Part shown: positions 52,275 through 60,653 of the stretch, in pieces
Numbering within the stretch: the first letter of the stretch is position 1
Layout: the number at the start of each line of letters is the position of its first letter
Source: Hyphomonadaceae bacterium
GTDB taxonomy: Bacteria; Pseudomonadota; Alphaproteobacteria; Caulobacterales; Aquidulcibacteraceae
Length of the DNA stretch: 64,000 nt
Direction of reading: 5' to 3'
NCBI GenBank assembly: GCA_016791365.1
Contig: JAEUMT010000027.1
Location: 1 to 64,000, forward strand
The notes under the pieces: generated by a model
The model's input: the letters and a program-made list of their open reading frames with translations, nothing else
Databases searched by the model: none
Told to the model about the DNA's origin: nothing
Program-made: the position numbers and the translations under genes

Positions 52275-53159
52275 CGCCAACGTACCGCGCAGCATTTGCA
52301 GGATGATCGAGAAGTCCTTGCCGCCGTAGCCGCCGCGGACGAGCTCGCCATAGAGCGCCTCGGCGGCGCCCCCCAGCGGCGTCGGCGCGCCAGACGCATC
52401 CGCCGCGTCCTGAGCGAGCTTTAAGTCCTTCAACATCATGGCGGCGGCGAAACCGCCTTCATAGTCGCGGTTCGACGGCGCGGCCGGCACCGGACCCGGC
52501 CACGGGCAATAGGAGGTCATCGACCAGTTCTGGCCGGACGCCTGCGAAGAGATGTCGAAGAATTTTTGCGCATCGAGGCCGAGCGATTCAGCCAGCGCAA
52601 ACGCTTCGCTGGTTGCGATCATCGAAATGCCGAGCAGCATGTTGTTACAAATCTTGGCCGCCTGGCCTGTGCCGCTATCGCCAGCCCGGATGATCGCTTT
52701 CGCCATCGGTTTCAGCGCGGCTTCGATTTCCGGAAAATCCTGTTCGCGACAGCCGACCATGAAGGTCAGCGTGCCGCCGCTGGCGGCCGCTGTCCCACCA
52801 GAGACGGGAGCATCAGCGGCGCGGAAGCCTTGCATCGAGGCATCGCGCGCCACGGTGCGGGCGCTGTCAACGTCGATGGTGGAGCAATCGATCAGCAGCG
52901 CATCCTTGGGCGCATTCGGGAGGACCGCTTCCATGTAGAGATCACGAACATGCTGTCCCGCGGGCAGCATGGTGATGACCATATCGGCGTCCTTGCAGGC
53001 TTCTCCAGCGCTGGATGCGGGGTTGATGCCCTGCTCTTTGGCGCGGCTGAGCGCATCGGCGGAAAGATCGAAGGCGACCACTTCGCGGCCAGCCTTGGCC
53101 TGATTGGCGGCCATGCCGGAGCCCATATTGCCAAGGCCAATGAATGCGACACGGGTCAT
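52260..53159 (-). CDS. mmsB: 3-hydroxyisobutyrate dehydrogenase
   Basis: 299 residues from MTRVAFIGLGNMGSGMAANQ (start 53159, GAAGGA seven bases upstream). NAD-binding GLGNMGSGMA, substrate-binding DAPVSGGTAAASGGTLTFMV, catalytic Lys in GSGQAAKICNNMLLGISMIA, as in HIBADH. Oxidises 3-hydroxyisobutyrate to methylmalonate semialdehyde in valine breakdown. The neighbours 3-hydroxyisobutyryl-CoA hydrolase and MmsA make the adjacent steps. Confidence 0.94.
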   Translation of the reverse strand: MTRVAFIGLGNMGSGMAANQAKAGREVVAFDLSADALSRAKEQGINPASSAGEACKDADMVITMLPAGQHVRDLYMEAVLPNAPKDALLIDCSTIDVDSARTVARDASMQGFRAADAPVSGGTAAASGGTLTFMVGCREQDFPEIEAALKPMAKAIIRAGDSGTGQAAKICNNMLLGISMIATSEAFALAESLGLDAQKFFDISSQASGQNWSMTSYCPWPGPVPAAPSNRDYEGGFAAAMMLKDLKLAQDAADASGAPTPLGGAAEALYGELVRGGYGGKDFSIILQMLRGTLALNRE

Positions 53160-53222
53160 AGCCAAGTCCTTCTTGTTTGCAGCGCAGCTGTCGGCGGCAG
53201 ATCTGCTTCCAGCAAAAACGCC

Positions 53223-53555
53223 CTAGCGCGCTTGCGCGAGCCTATAAGCTTCCACGCCAGCGTGCGCAAACAACATCAGTGCAACCAGCGCAAGGCCCAC
53301 GATCAGTATGCGCGGAAAACGGCGGAACAGCATAAAAACCAGCGCCACGACAGCAATCACCAGCGCGACAATGGTAAGCGCTGGCGAAACGAACAGACGC
53401 GCCAAGACAAGCACAGCCGGGCCGGGCGGATCGACAAATTGCGCGCCGTAAACATAGGTCAGATTGAGCAGAAATGTGGCCGCGAACGCCGCGAACACGG
53501 CTCCCGCCCACGCGCACCACATCCAAATTTTCATTGGCGCCCGCGCATCCATCAA
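53223..53555 (-). CDS. Small membrane protein, three predicted helices
   Basis: 110 residues, or 103 from the internal start MKIWMWCAWAG (53534); neither start has a clear ribosome binding site. Three hydrophobic segments: MWCAWAGAVFAAFAATFLLN, VSPALTIVALVIAVVALVFM, ILIVGLALVALMLFAHAGVE. Not recognised. It lies between mmsB and the hydrolase gene on the same strand. Confidence 0.7.
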   Translation of the reverse strand: MMDARAPMKIWMWCAWAGAVFAAFAATFLLNLTYVYGAQFVDPPGPAVLVLARLFVSPALTIVALVIAVVALVFMLFRRFPRILIVGLALVALMLFAHAGVEAYRLAQAR

Positions 53556-53608
53556 AGCGAGTTTGCGTCGTCACTTGAGGAATGACAAGCGGCCAGCGGC
53601 GCCGGCGC

Positions 53609-54679
53609 CTAGCCTGCGGCGAGCGGCGTCCATTCATCGGCTAGGGGCGCGAAGAGTTCGTCGAGCAACGCGTCGCTGACCCCTTCCAATGTGGCCGGAC
53701 TCCAGACCGGCTTGTTGTCTTTGTCCACGATCAGCGCCCGCACGCCTTCTTGAAAATCGTGGCGCGACGCGACGCGGGACGCGAGGCGATATTCGCTGCG
53801 CATTTCGTCGGTGAAGCTCCGCATGAGCGCGCCTTCGCGCATCTGGCGGAAGCTAACCTTCATCGCCTGCGGGGATTTTGTTTTCAGCGTGGCGAGCTGA
53901 GCATTGGCCCACTCGCTCTTATCCGCCTCCAGCGCCGCGAAAATGGCTTCAACCGACTCAAGCGCAAAGATGCGGTTGATGCGTTCGACATTCTCCGGCG
54001 TCAGCTCTCTCGGGCGGCCGGCGGATTCGCTCAACGCTTCAAGACCGCTCTCAAGCGCGCGGCCCGCGTCGTGGGTTTGCGCGGCGCCGGCGATCTGCGC
54101 GCGCGCGGCGGCAAGAATTTCTGTCGGCATGAAATGCGTGGCGATGCCGGCGACAATGCAGTCAGCGGCTTTGAGGCGTGCGCCGGTGAGCGCGAGCCAC
54201 ATGCCGATTTGGCCGGGCTTGCGCGGCAAGTACCAGCCGCCGCCGACGTCGGGGAAAAGACCGATGCCAGTTTCGGGCATGGCGTAGGTCGTGTTCTCGG
54301 TGGCGATACGGAAGCGCGCGGGCATGGAAATGCCGACGCCACCGCCCATGGTGACGCCGTCGATCAGCGCAACGATTGGTTTGGGATAGTGGAAGAGCAG
54401 ATGGTTGAGGCGATACTCGGTATGGAAAAACTCGCGCGCCTCTTTGCTGTCCTTCGCGCCGCTTTCGGCGATCATGCGAATATCGCCGCCGGCGCAGAAA
54501 CCGCGCGTACCGGGGGCGTGGTCCAGGAGGATGACTTTGATCTCAGGATCATCGCGCCAAGCGAGCAGCGCCTGAATCATGTTCGCGCACATGTGCGTGT
54601 TGAGCGCGTGTAGCGCGGCGGGGCGGTTCAGCGTGATATGCGCGAGGCCATTGGCGGCGGTGGTGAGGATTTCAGACAT
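53609..54679 (-). CDS. 3-hydroxyisobutyryl-CoA hydrolase (enoyl-CoA hydratase/isomerase family)
   Basis: 356 residues, longer than a simple enoyl-CoA hydratase (about 260) and matching HIBCH length. Oxyanion-hole and HIBCH-specific features: GTRGFCAGGDIRMIAESGAK, YPKPIVALIDGVTMGGGVGI, MPETGIGLFPDVGGGWYLPR with the conserved E/D pair. It hydrolyses 3-hydroxyisobutyryl-CoA, feeding MmsB. Located in the valine cluster. Confidence 0.92.
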   Translation of the reverse strand: MSEILTTAANGLAHITLNRPAALHALNTHMCANMIQALLAWRDDPEIKVILLDHAPGTRGFCAGGDIRMIAESGAKDSKEAREFFHTEYRLNHLLFHYPKPIVALIDGVTMGGGVGISMPARFRIATENTTYAMPETGIGLFPDVGGGWYLPRKPGQIGMWLALTGARLKAADCIVAGIATHFMPTEILAAARAQIAGAAQTHDAGRALESGLEALSESAGRPRELTPENVERINRIFALESVEAIFAALEADKSEWANAQLATLKTKSPQAMKVSFRQMREGALMRSFTDEMRSEYRLASRVASRHDFQEGVRALIVDKDNKPVWSPATLEGVSDALLDELFAPLADEWTPLAAG

Positions 54680-54744
54680 GGGCCTAAAAGCTAGCCCGAC
54701 TCCTGATACCTAACAAACCATCGCCGCAACGAAAGGTCACTTTT

Positions 54745-55389
54745 ATGACCTCCGCCGCCACGACCTACTGCGGACTTATGGAAGACATTAAGAAGCGCGT
54801 CGCCCTCGTTCGGAGGTTCACACGCGGTCAGGTGTCACTTGGGCGTGACGATTTCGACGCGGAGACCCTCTGCATCCAGATTCGAAAGATTCTTGAGTCA
54901 ATCGCATTCGGCTCACTCGTGGCTCATCAAGCCACATATGAAGCGGCGCACGCCGACATCGAGACGCGATGGCGGGCGAAGCAAATCCTCGACCGCATGG
55001 AGGCCGTTCACCCAAAGTTTTACCCTGAACCGATGACGCCCAATCTGACCGACGGCAAGGGACGCATGGAGCCGTTCGCGGGCAACTTCCTCACCCGCGA
55101 TGACTTCGTCACGCTCTATGACCTTTGCGGCAGCGCCCTGCACATGTGGAACCCGTTTCGACCGGGTCCGCGCGTGATCGATTTCGGCAGAAGCCTGGAC
55201 CAATGGTGCGACCTGATCCAAGCCCTACTGCATCATCACGTCATTTGGATGTATGCCGAAATCGAGCCCGGTGACGGCTGGTTCGTCCAGATGGATCATC
55301 CCGACGATCACAAAGTGCACGCATTTTTGTTCGCGCCGGTTTCGTCAGACGAGACAGAAACAGGCGACATCACCGCATCGTCGGAATAA
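54745..55389 (+). CDS. Hypothetical protein inside the valine cluster
   Basis: 214 residues, on the opposite strand to the flanking mms genes. Soluble. A helical first half (EDIKKRVALVRRFTRGQVSL, then IRKILESIAFGSLVAHQATY) and a second half with FLTRDDFVTLYDLCGSALHM and VIWMYAEIEPGDGW. No domain recognised. Codon use is less GC-biased than its neighbours; it may be an insertion. Its 3' end overlaps mmsA convergently by 20 bases. Confidence 0.75.
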   Translation: MTSAATTYCGLMEDIKKRVALVRRFTRGQVSLGRDDFDAETLCIQIRKILESIAFGSLVAHQATYEAAHADIETRWRAKQILDRMEAVHPKFYPEPMTPNLTDGKGRMEPFAGNFLTRDDFVTLYDLCGSALHMWNPFRPGPRVIDFGRSLDQWCDLIQALLHHHVIWMYAEIEPGDGWFVQMDHPDDHKVHAFLFAPVSSDETETGDITASSE

Positions 55390-56866
55390 CGAAGCTCGAG
55401 TCGTCCGTCATGCCTTCAGGCCAGCGCGCGGTGACGGTCTTCACCTTGGTGTAGAACTTCACGCCTTCCATGCCGTGCTGGTTGGTGTCGCCGAACGCTG
55501 AGCGTTTCCAGCCGCCGAAGGTGTGATAGGCGACCGGCACCGGGATCGGCACGTTGATGCCAACCATGCCGACATTCACGCGCGCAGCGAACTCGCGCGC
55601 GGCGCGGCCGTTGCGGGTGAAGATGGCGACGCCGTTGCCGTATTGGTGATTGCTCGGCAGCGCCAGCGCTTCTTCAAAGGTTTCGGCACGCACGATCTGC
55701 AGCACCGGGCCGAAGATTTCTTCCTGGTAGGTGCGCATGTCGGTTTTGACGTTGTCGAACAGAGTCGGGCCGATGAAGAAGCCTTCTTCGTAACCTTGCA
55801 GCTTGAAGCCGCGGCCGTCACGCACGAGTTCGGCGCCCTCTTTGGCGCCAAGGCCGATATAATCTTCAACCTTGTTCTTGTGCGCCGAGCTGACGACGGG
55901 GCCGTATTGCGCATCCGCATCCGTCGAGATGCCGACTTTCAGCTTTTCGATTTCGGGAATGAGGCGCGCGCGCAGTTCGTCCGCCGTGCCTTTGCCCACA
56001 GGCACGACAACAGGGAGCGCCATGCAGCGTTCGCCGGCTGAACCATAAGCCGCGCCGACGAGGTCCTTCACGGCCTGATCCATGTCGGCGTCCGGCATGA
56101 TGATGCCGTGGTTCTTGGCGCCGCCCATGGCCTGCACGCGCTTATTGTTCGCGGTGCCGTGGCTATAGATGTAGTGGGCGATGTCAGACGAGCCGACGAA
56201 GCTGATCGCCTTGATGTCCGGATGCGCGATGATGGCGTCGACGGCTTCCTTGTCGCCGTGCACGACGTTGAGGACACCCGCGGGTGCGCCGGCTTCCATC
56301 ATGAGCTCGGCGAGACGAACGGGGACGCTCGGGTCTTTCTCGGACGGTTTCAGGATGAAGGTGTTGCCACAGGCGATGGCGACGCCGAACATCCACATCG
56401 GGATCATGGCGGGGAAGTTGAACGGCGTGATGCCGGCGACGACGCCGAGCGGCTGGCGCATCGAATAGACGTCGATACCGGGACCGGCGCCTTCGGTGTA
56501 TTCGCCTTTCAACGCGTGCGGGATGCCGCAGGCGAATTCGATGACTTCGAGGCCGCGTTGGATATCGCCTTTGGAATCGGCGATGACCTTGCCGTGCTCG
56601 GACGAGAGCAGGTGCGCCAGCTCGTCCATGTTCTTTTCAACCAGGCCTTTGAACGCAAACAGCACGCGCGCGCGGCGCTGTGGATTGGTGCTGCTCCATT
56701 CGGGGAGCACTTTGAGCGCCGCTTGCACGGCGGCGTCGACGTCGCGCGCGCTTGAGAACGCGACTTCGGCCTGCTGGGCGCCGGTATTGGGGTTGAACAC
56801 GCGACCGGCGCGCCCGCCGGAAGCGGACGCGCTCGCGCCATTTACGAAATTACGGATCGCGCGCAT
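55370..56866 (-). CDS. mmsA: CoA-acylating methylmalonate-semialdehyde dehydrogenase
   Basis: 498 residues, ALDH fold. GITPFNFPAMIPMWMFGVAI, nucleotide motif FVGSSDIAHYIY, active-site Cys in YGSAGERCMALPVVVPVG, and the MmsA-type C-terminal NVGMVGINVPIPVPVAYHTF, GGWKRSAFGDTNQHGMEGVK. It converts methylmalonate semialdehyde to propionyl-CoA, the end of valine breakdown. AGGAGA lies eight bases before ATG 56866. Confidence 0.96.
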   Translation of the reverse strand: MRAIRNFVNGASASASGGRAGRVFNPNTGAQQAEVAFSSARDVDAAVQAALKVLPEWSSTNPQRRARVLFAFKGLVEKNMDELAHLLSSEHGKVIADSKGDIQRGLEVIEFACGIPHALKGEYTEGAGPGIDVYSMRQPLGVVAGITPFNFPAMIPMWMFGVAIACGNTFILKPSEKDPSVPVRLAELMMEAGAPAGVLNVVHGDKEAVDAIIAHPDIKAISFVGSSDIAHYIYSHGTANNKRVQAMGGAKNHGIIMPDADMDQAVKDLVGAAYGSAGERCMALPVVVPVGKGTADELRARLIPEIEKLKVGISTDADAQYGPVVSSAHKNKVEDYIGLGAKEGAELVRDGRGFKLQGYEEGFFIGPTLFDNVKTDMRTYQEEIFGPVLQIVRAETFEEALALPSNHQYGNGVAIFTRNGRAAREFAARVNVGMVGINVPIPVPVAYHTFGGWKRSAFGDTNQHGMEGVKFYTKVKTVTARWPEGMTDDSSFVIPTMR

Positions 56867-56958
56867 CGGCGGGGTCTCCTGGGCTCGGAATTTGCGGTCC
56901 TTATGACCTCAAACTGGAACCCAGTAAATGCCGCGCCGTACGTAGCGACCGCGACCCG

Positions 56959-57123
56959 TTAGCCCCTTCGCGCCATGCCCATGATGAGGGAGACAACGAA
57001 CAGGACGAGGAAGAGGAAGAACAGAATCTGCGCGATGCCAGCCGAGGCCGACGCGATACCGCCGAAGCCAAAAACGGCCGCGATGATCGCCACAACGAAG
57101 AAAATAAGAGCCCAACTGAGCAT
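56959..57123 (-). CDS. DUF1328 (UPF0391) small membrane protein, copy 1
   Basis: 54 residues: [54 protein letters not shown]. Two helices with the conserved MLSWAL start and FGFGG....AGIA.I.F middle of DUF1328. The gene is preceded by a perfect EcfG-type promoter ending 33 bases before the ATG. DUF1328 proteins are widespread and stress-linked; molecular role unknown. Confidence 0.93.
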   Translation of the reverse strand: MLSWALIFFVVAIIAAVFGFGGIASASAGIAQILFFLFLVLFVVSLIMGMARRG

Positions 57124-57156
57124 GGTACGCGTCCTCCAGATTAGAACTGGAATGAA

Positions 57157-57181
57157 AACGCCGGGTTGGGCTCCAAGTTCC
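57157..57181 (-). promoter_or_regulatory. EcfG-type stress promoter before DUF1328 copy 1
   Basis: Reading leftward, GGAAC (57181-57177), a 16-base spacer, then CGTT (57160-57157): a perfect match to the general-stress sigma EcfG consensus. It lies just inside the end of the sodB gene's downstream gap. Confidence 0.85.
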
Positions 57182-57184
57182 GTG

Positions 57185-57826
57185 TCAAACGGGGAAGCGC
57201 CACGCGCCCGATCCGGTGCGCGCCGCTTGATACTGCGCTTCCGCGAAACGCCAATTCACGAGCTTTGAGACGAACGCATCAAGGAATTTCGGGCGTTCGT
57301 TCTTGTAATCGAGATAGTATGCGTGCTCCCACACATCGCAAACCCAAAGCGGCGTCACTGAACTATCCGTGATCGCCGTGTCGGCATCGTGCGTGTCGAT
57401 CAGTTTCACGGCTCCGCTCTTATCGGCGACAAGCCAGAGCCAGCCGGACGCAAAGTGACCAACGCCTTTGGCCTTCGCTTCTTCGTTAAATACGTCCAGA
57501 GACTTGAAGGCCTCCCCGATCGCGGCCTTGAGGTCGCCGGACGGGCCGCTCTGTCCGCCCGGCGAGAGCGATTGCCAGAAGAAGGCATGATTCCACGATT
57601 GGGCGGCGTTGTTGAAGAGCTTCGTGTTTGCCTCTTTCTGCGCCAGCAGCACCACCTCTTCCAGTGAGTTTGGCGCATCAGCGAGTTCGGCCAGGATCGC
57701 GTTCATGTTCTTGATATAGGCGGCGTGGTGTTTGCCGTGATGAGTGTCCATCGTTGTGCGCGAGATGTGCGGCTCAAGCGCGCCGGCATCGTATGGAAGA
57801 TCTGGCAATTTGAATTGAACGGTCAC
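57185..57826 (-). CDS. sodB: Superoxide dismutase, iron type
   Basis: 213 residues. Metal ligands by alignment with E. coli SodB: H29 ([13 protein letters not shown]), H80 ([11 protein letters not shown]), and D/H in [16 protein letters not shown]76 before WNH is the Fe-SOD-specific residue. Cytosolic. The PGDYG-like gene ends 12 bases upstream, so transcription from the stress promoter at 58526 may reach it. Confidence 0.96.
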   Translation of the reverse strand: MTVQFKLPDLPYDAGALEPHISRTTMDTHHGKHHAAYIKNMNAILAELADAPNSLEEVVLLAQKEANTKLFNNAAQSWNHAFFWQSLSPGGQSGPSGDLKAAIGEAFKSLDVFNEEAKAKGVGHFASGWLWLVADKSGAVKLIDTHDADTAITDSSVTPLWVCDVWEHAYYLDYKNERPKFLDAFVSKLVNWRFAEAQYQAARTGSGAWRFPV

Positions 57827-57838
57827 GGATGAGCCTCC

Positions 57839-58294
57839 TTACGCGGGCTCGTATTTTTCCCGCGCCTTCTCAGGTGATACTGGCCACAACTCGCCTTTGA
57901 CGCCCTGCATGATCCAGTCGCCCGGGCTGGCTACTTGTGGTCCTTCCAAAGTTTGGACGACGACGCGCCGCTTCAAGGTGAAGTAGTGAAAAATGATGTC
58001 GGTGCGCTTGCGAAAAAGACCGCCGCCAAGCGGTTCGTACATCGCTTCAAAGATATCCTTGCGAACAACACTATGCTCACCAGGGCCATGGGCGAGGACA
58101 TAGTCCTTGCCGCCATGCGCTTGCAGCACGCCATGCTCGGTATCGACGTGACAATCACCTTCCGCGAGCCAGGCGCGCTTCGCCGGCGCCTCCTTGGCGC
58201 GCACCCGGTGCAAGCGAATCCCGCGGGGTGGTTCGCCAATTGGCGCGGCGCTTGGCCTTGGCCGCTCTCCAAAAATGAGGGTGACTATATTCAT
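57839..58294 (-). CDS. PGDYG-like protein with two related repeats
   Basis: 151 residues from ATG 58294 ([20 protein letters not shown]), overlapping the stop of the DUF1328 gene upstream. Two similar units: LAEGDCHVDTEHGVLQAHGG...YVLAHGPGEHSVVRKDIFEA, and VVVQTLEGPQVASPGDWIMQ...GVKGELWPVSPEKAREKYEP. The second carries the PGDW.M.GVKGE.WPV motif known from PGDYG proteins. Function unknown. It sits between DUF1328 copy 2 and sodB. Confidence 0.8.
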   Translation of the reverse strand: MNIVTLIFGERPRPSAAPIGEPPRGIRLHRVRAKEAPAKRAWLAEGDCHVDTEHGVLQAHGGKDYVLAHGPGEHSVVRKDIFEAMYEPLGGGLFRKRTDIIFHYFTLKRRVVVQTLEGPQVASPGDWIMQGVKGELWPVSPEKAREKYEPA

Positions 58295-58467
58295 CAGAGC
58301 ACGGAGCGGCCGCTCAACGCGCGTCCGACAAACCCCACCACCAGAATAACGAGGAAGAGAAGGAAAAGGATTTTCGCGATCCCGGCCACGACGCCGGCCA
58401 GCCCAAAGAATCCCAGGTAGCCCGCGACGATCGCGAGAATAAAAAAGACCAGCGCCCAGCTCAGCAC
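58294..58467 (-). CDS. DUF1328 (UPF0391) small membrane protein, copy 2
   Basis: 57 residues: [60 protein letters not shown] start at 58467 with GGAG seven bases upstream (a GTG three bases earlier is also possible). Clear DUF1328 paralogue of the gene at 56959. Its stop overlaps the ATG of the PGDYG-like gene (TGATG), so the two are coupled. Confidence 0.9.
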   Translation of the reverse strand: MLSWALVFFILAIVAGYLGFFGLAGVVAGIAKILFLLFLVILVVGFVGRALSGRSVL

Positions 58468-58500
58468 CACATTGCTCCATCCTCAACTTCGTAAGGCCGC

Positions 58501-58526
58501 AACGCGACGATCCACTGCGATGTTCC
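58501..58526 (-). promoter_or_regulatory. EcfG-type stress promoter before the DUF1328-PGDYG-sodB group
   Basis: Leftward GGAAC (58526-58522), a 17-base spacer, CGTT (58504-58501), ending 33 bases before GTG 58467, the same distance as for copy 1. Confidence 0.8.
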
Positions 58527-58536
58527 AACGCAACGC

Positions 58537-58561
58537 GGAACTTGGGCCCACACATTGTGTT
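58537..58561 (+). promoter_or_regulatory. EcfG-type stress promoter before the DUF883 gene
   Basis: Rightward GGAAC (58537-58541), 16 bases, TGTT (58558-58561): one mismatch in the -10 element. The ATG is 53 bases beyond. It is arranged back to back with the leftward promoter at 58526. Confidence 0.65.
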
Positions 58562-58614
58562 GTTGTGCTGCGGTAGCGAAGCCGCCCGATTTCAACGCGT
58601 TAATGGAGACAACT

Positions 58615-58938
58615 ATGGCGCAGCTGGATACGACCACGCGTGGCAGGAAGAACGGTCACGCCCGCACCGCGGTACGCGCGCGTGCAAACGATGTGCTCGA
58701 TGATTTTAGCGAGTTGCGTAAGGACATGTCGCGTTTGGCGGACGCCGCGAACAAAGCCGCGCGCGCCGAGGTCAAACACGCAGGCCAACGCCTTGAAGGC
58801 ATCGGCAAGAACCTGCGCTCCCGCGCAAGCGAGCGGGCCGACTATGCCGTGGAGAAAGTCCGCGAACATCCAGGCGCGGCGATGGGCATTTCGCTCGGCG
58901 CCGGTCTGCTGATCGGCCTGCTGATCGCCCGCCGTTAG
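58615..58938 (+). CDS. DUF883 (ElaB-like) membrane-associated protein
   Basis: 107 residues from ATG 58615 (GGAG spaced six bases; upstream codons lack sense). DUF883: long amphipathic helix (VLDDFSELRKDMSRLADAAN, then VKHAGQRLEGIGKNLRSRAS) and a C-terminal membrane helix VREHPGAAMGISLGAGLLIG followed by LLIARR. ElaB-type proteins tether ribosomes to the membrane in stationary phase in E. coli; here a stress promoter precedes it. Confidence 0.9.
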   Translation: MAQLDTTTRGRKNGHARTAVRARANDVLDDFSELRKDMSRLADAANKAARAEVKHAGQRLEGIGKNLRSRASERADYAVEKVREHPGAAMGISLGAGLLIGLLIARR

Positions 58939-60653
58939 TCGGCCGCCCCTTGTTCGGGGGGAACCAGCGCCCAAAGCATGTACGGACGGGCCGGGTCACG
59001 GCCAATGGTGGCGCCGAGTTGGCGCGCGAAAGCATCAATCAGACGCGCGCCCGAGCCGACGGTTCGGGCGCGCTCTGCGTCAATGCTGGAATCCACAGCA
59101 AAGCGCGTGGCGCCGCTCTCGTCTTGCTGGAGCATGAGACGCAGCTCAACCGGACCGGCATCCGTCAACGCGTCCAACGCCGCTGAAATGCTCTCGCCGA
59201 TCAGAAACGCCAAAGGCACAGCGCGATCGACTCCTGAGCGCGCGCTGCCGAGTTCCATAACCAGATTGATTTCCTTGGCCGGAGCGCCGCGCGACTGGAG
59301 CAACTGGCGCGCGACTTCAGCCGCGATGTCGTCGACGCGAACGTGACGCAACTCGCCGGACGCGTAGATGCGTTGGTGCGCGACGGCCAGAAGCTGAACG
59401 CGGTCGTGCGCACGCGCGAGCCCCCAGGCTTCGCTCTCATCTTTCGCGGCGCGCGCTTGAATGTTGAGCAAACTCGCGACCATCTGGAGATTGTTCTTCA
59501 CCCGATGGTGCACCTCGCGCAGCAAAGCGCGCTCCTCGGCGAGAGCCTCGACCAGACGAAGCTCACGGCCACGGAGTGTTTTCGCCATGGCGGCCAGCGT
59601 CCGGCGCAGCGAGCGGATTTCCGCCGGCGCGCTCAGCAATGCCGGCGGATCGCCGACATCCTCTCCTCGCGCAAAGCCGCGAGCCGCGGCTTCCAAGCTT
59701 GAGAGCGGCCGCGCGACAAAGACTTCAATCGCAAACCACCCCGCGCCAATCGCGAGCAGCCAAATCAACAGCGGCGCGGCGATCGAAAATGCGATGCCGC
59801 CAACACGCTGCCACATCGGTTGATCCGGCGCCCAGGACATCACCGCATAAAGATCAGGCGCGTAGAGCGGGACGATGACGGCGTCCCCGCCTGGCACTTC
59901 AAGGAAGACAGGCTCGCCTCCAAAGCGGGTCGTTATCAGTTCCGGCGCCGGCAAGGGCGGCGCTTCGCCCGCGGGGTTTGATTCCGCGATCACACGGCCA
60001 TGGGAATCGACAATGGCGGCGCGTGCATTGCGCAGCGCATTGTTGGCGTTACGGCTGCGCTCAAGGAGTGCGTTCAATTCGGTGGTTGGGATCGAGGCGC
60101 CGACAAAGCCAGTGCGCCTGCCGCCATCGCGCATCGGCTCAAGCGCGCCGAGCACCGGAAGACCCGATATGGTGCCGTGTTCGGTGTAACCCATGGTGAA
60201 TGCGTCGCGCGCGCGCGCGCGACGACGAATTTCAGAATCCGGTACGCGAAAGTTGTTCGCCACGGCCGGAGAACTACAGCGAATGAGACCATCATCGGTG
60301 CTGACCGAGATGGACGCGATATAAGGGTAACGATCGCTGATATCGCTCAGCCAATTTCGGCAGTTGCCGGATTCGATTTGGCCTAACGCTGGCGTCGTCG
60401 CCAAGACGCGCAGCATTTCGCGCAACTCATCGATGGTGCGCCGCTCGGTGGCGATCGATTCCAACGCACGCCGGCTCAAGCTTTCTTCGTAGGCCGCTTG
60501 AGTGGCGGCGGCGGCGTTGAAGCCGACTTGCATCGCGATTGCGCCCGCAGGAAGCATCGCCAGACCGAGCAGCAAAGCGATGCGCCCGCGCATGGAGCGC
60601 AGAGACAAGGCCTCCGGCCAGAATTTCGATGGACGATCCTCGAGCGTCTTCAC
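58935..60653 (-). CDS. PhyK-type sensor histidine kinase (HisKA_2)
   Basis: 572 residues from GTG 60653, overlapping the ecfG stop. Helix 1 near 24-45, a periplasmic sensor domain of about 240 residues (with Cys98 and Cys126), helix 2 near 286-310, HAMP-like RPLSSLEAAARGFARGED, then HisKA_2: LLREVHHRVKNNLQMVASLL with H382/H383. The ATP-binding domain is weak: in the N-box region PLAFLIGESISAALDAL no Asn is present, where the family has NE..xNAxKH. G-box-like VGSGARLIDAFARQLGATI remains. Expected role: phosphorylates PhyR in response to an envelope signal. Confidence 0.9.
   Translation of the reverse strand: MKTLEDRPSKFWPEALSLRSMRGRIALLLGLAMLPAGAIAMQVGFNAAAATQAAYEESLSRRALESIATERRTIDELREMLRVLATTPALGQIESGNCRNWLSDISDRYPYIASISVSTDDGLIRCSSPAVANNFRVPDSEIRRRARARDAFTMGYTEHGTISGLPVLGALEPMRDGGRRTGFVGASIPTTELNALLERSRNANNALRNARAAIVDSHGRVIAESNPAGEAPPLPAPELITTRFGGEPVFLEVPGGDAVIVPLYAPDLYAVMSWAPDQPMWQRVGGIAFSIAAPLLIWLLAIGAGWFAIEVFVARPLSSLEAAARGFARGEDVGDPPALLSAPAEIRSLRRTLAAMAKTLRGRELRLVEALAEERALLREVHHRVKNNLQMVASLLNIQARAAKDESEAWGLARAHDRVQLLAVAHQRIYASGELRHVRVDDIAAEVARQLLQSRGAPAKEINLVMELGSARSGVDRAVPLAFLIGESISAALDALTDAGPVELRLMLQQDESGATRFAVDSSIDAERARTVGSGARLIDAFARQLGATIGRDPARPYMLWALVPPEQGAAD

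Noticed and set aside
56920-56945. GGAAC-N16-CGTA, rightward, upstream of mmsA
   Set aside because: The last base is wrong and no rightward gene follows.
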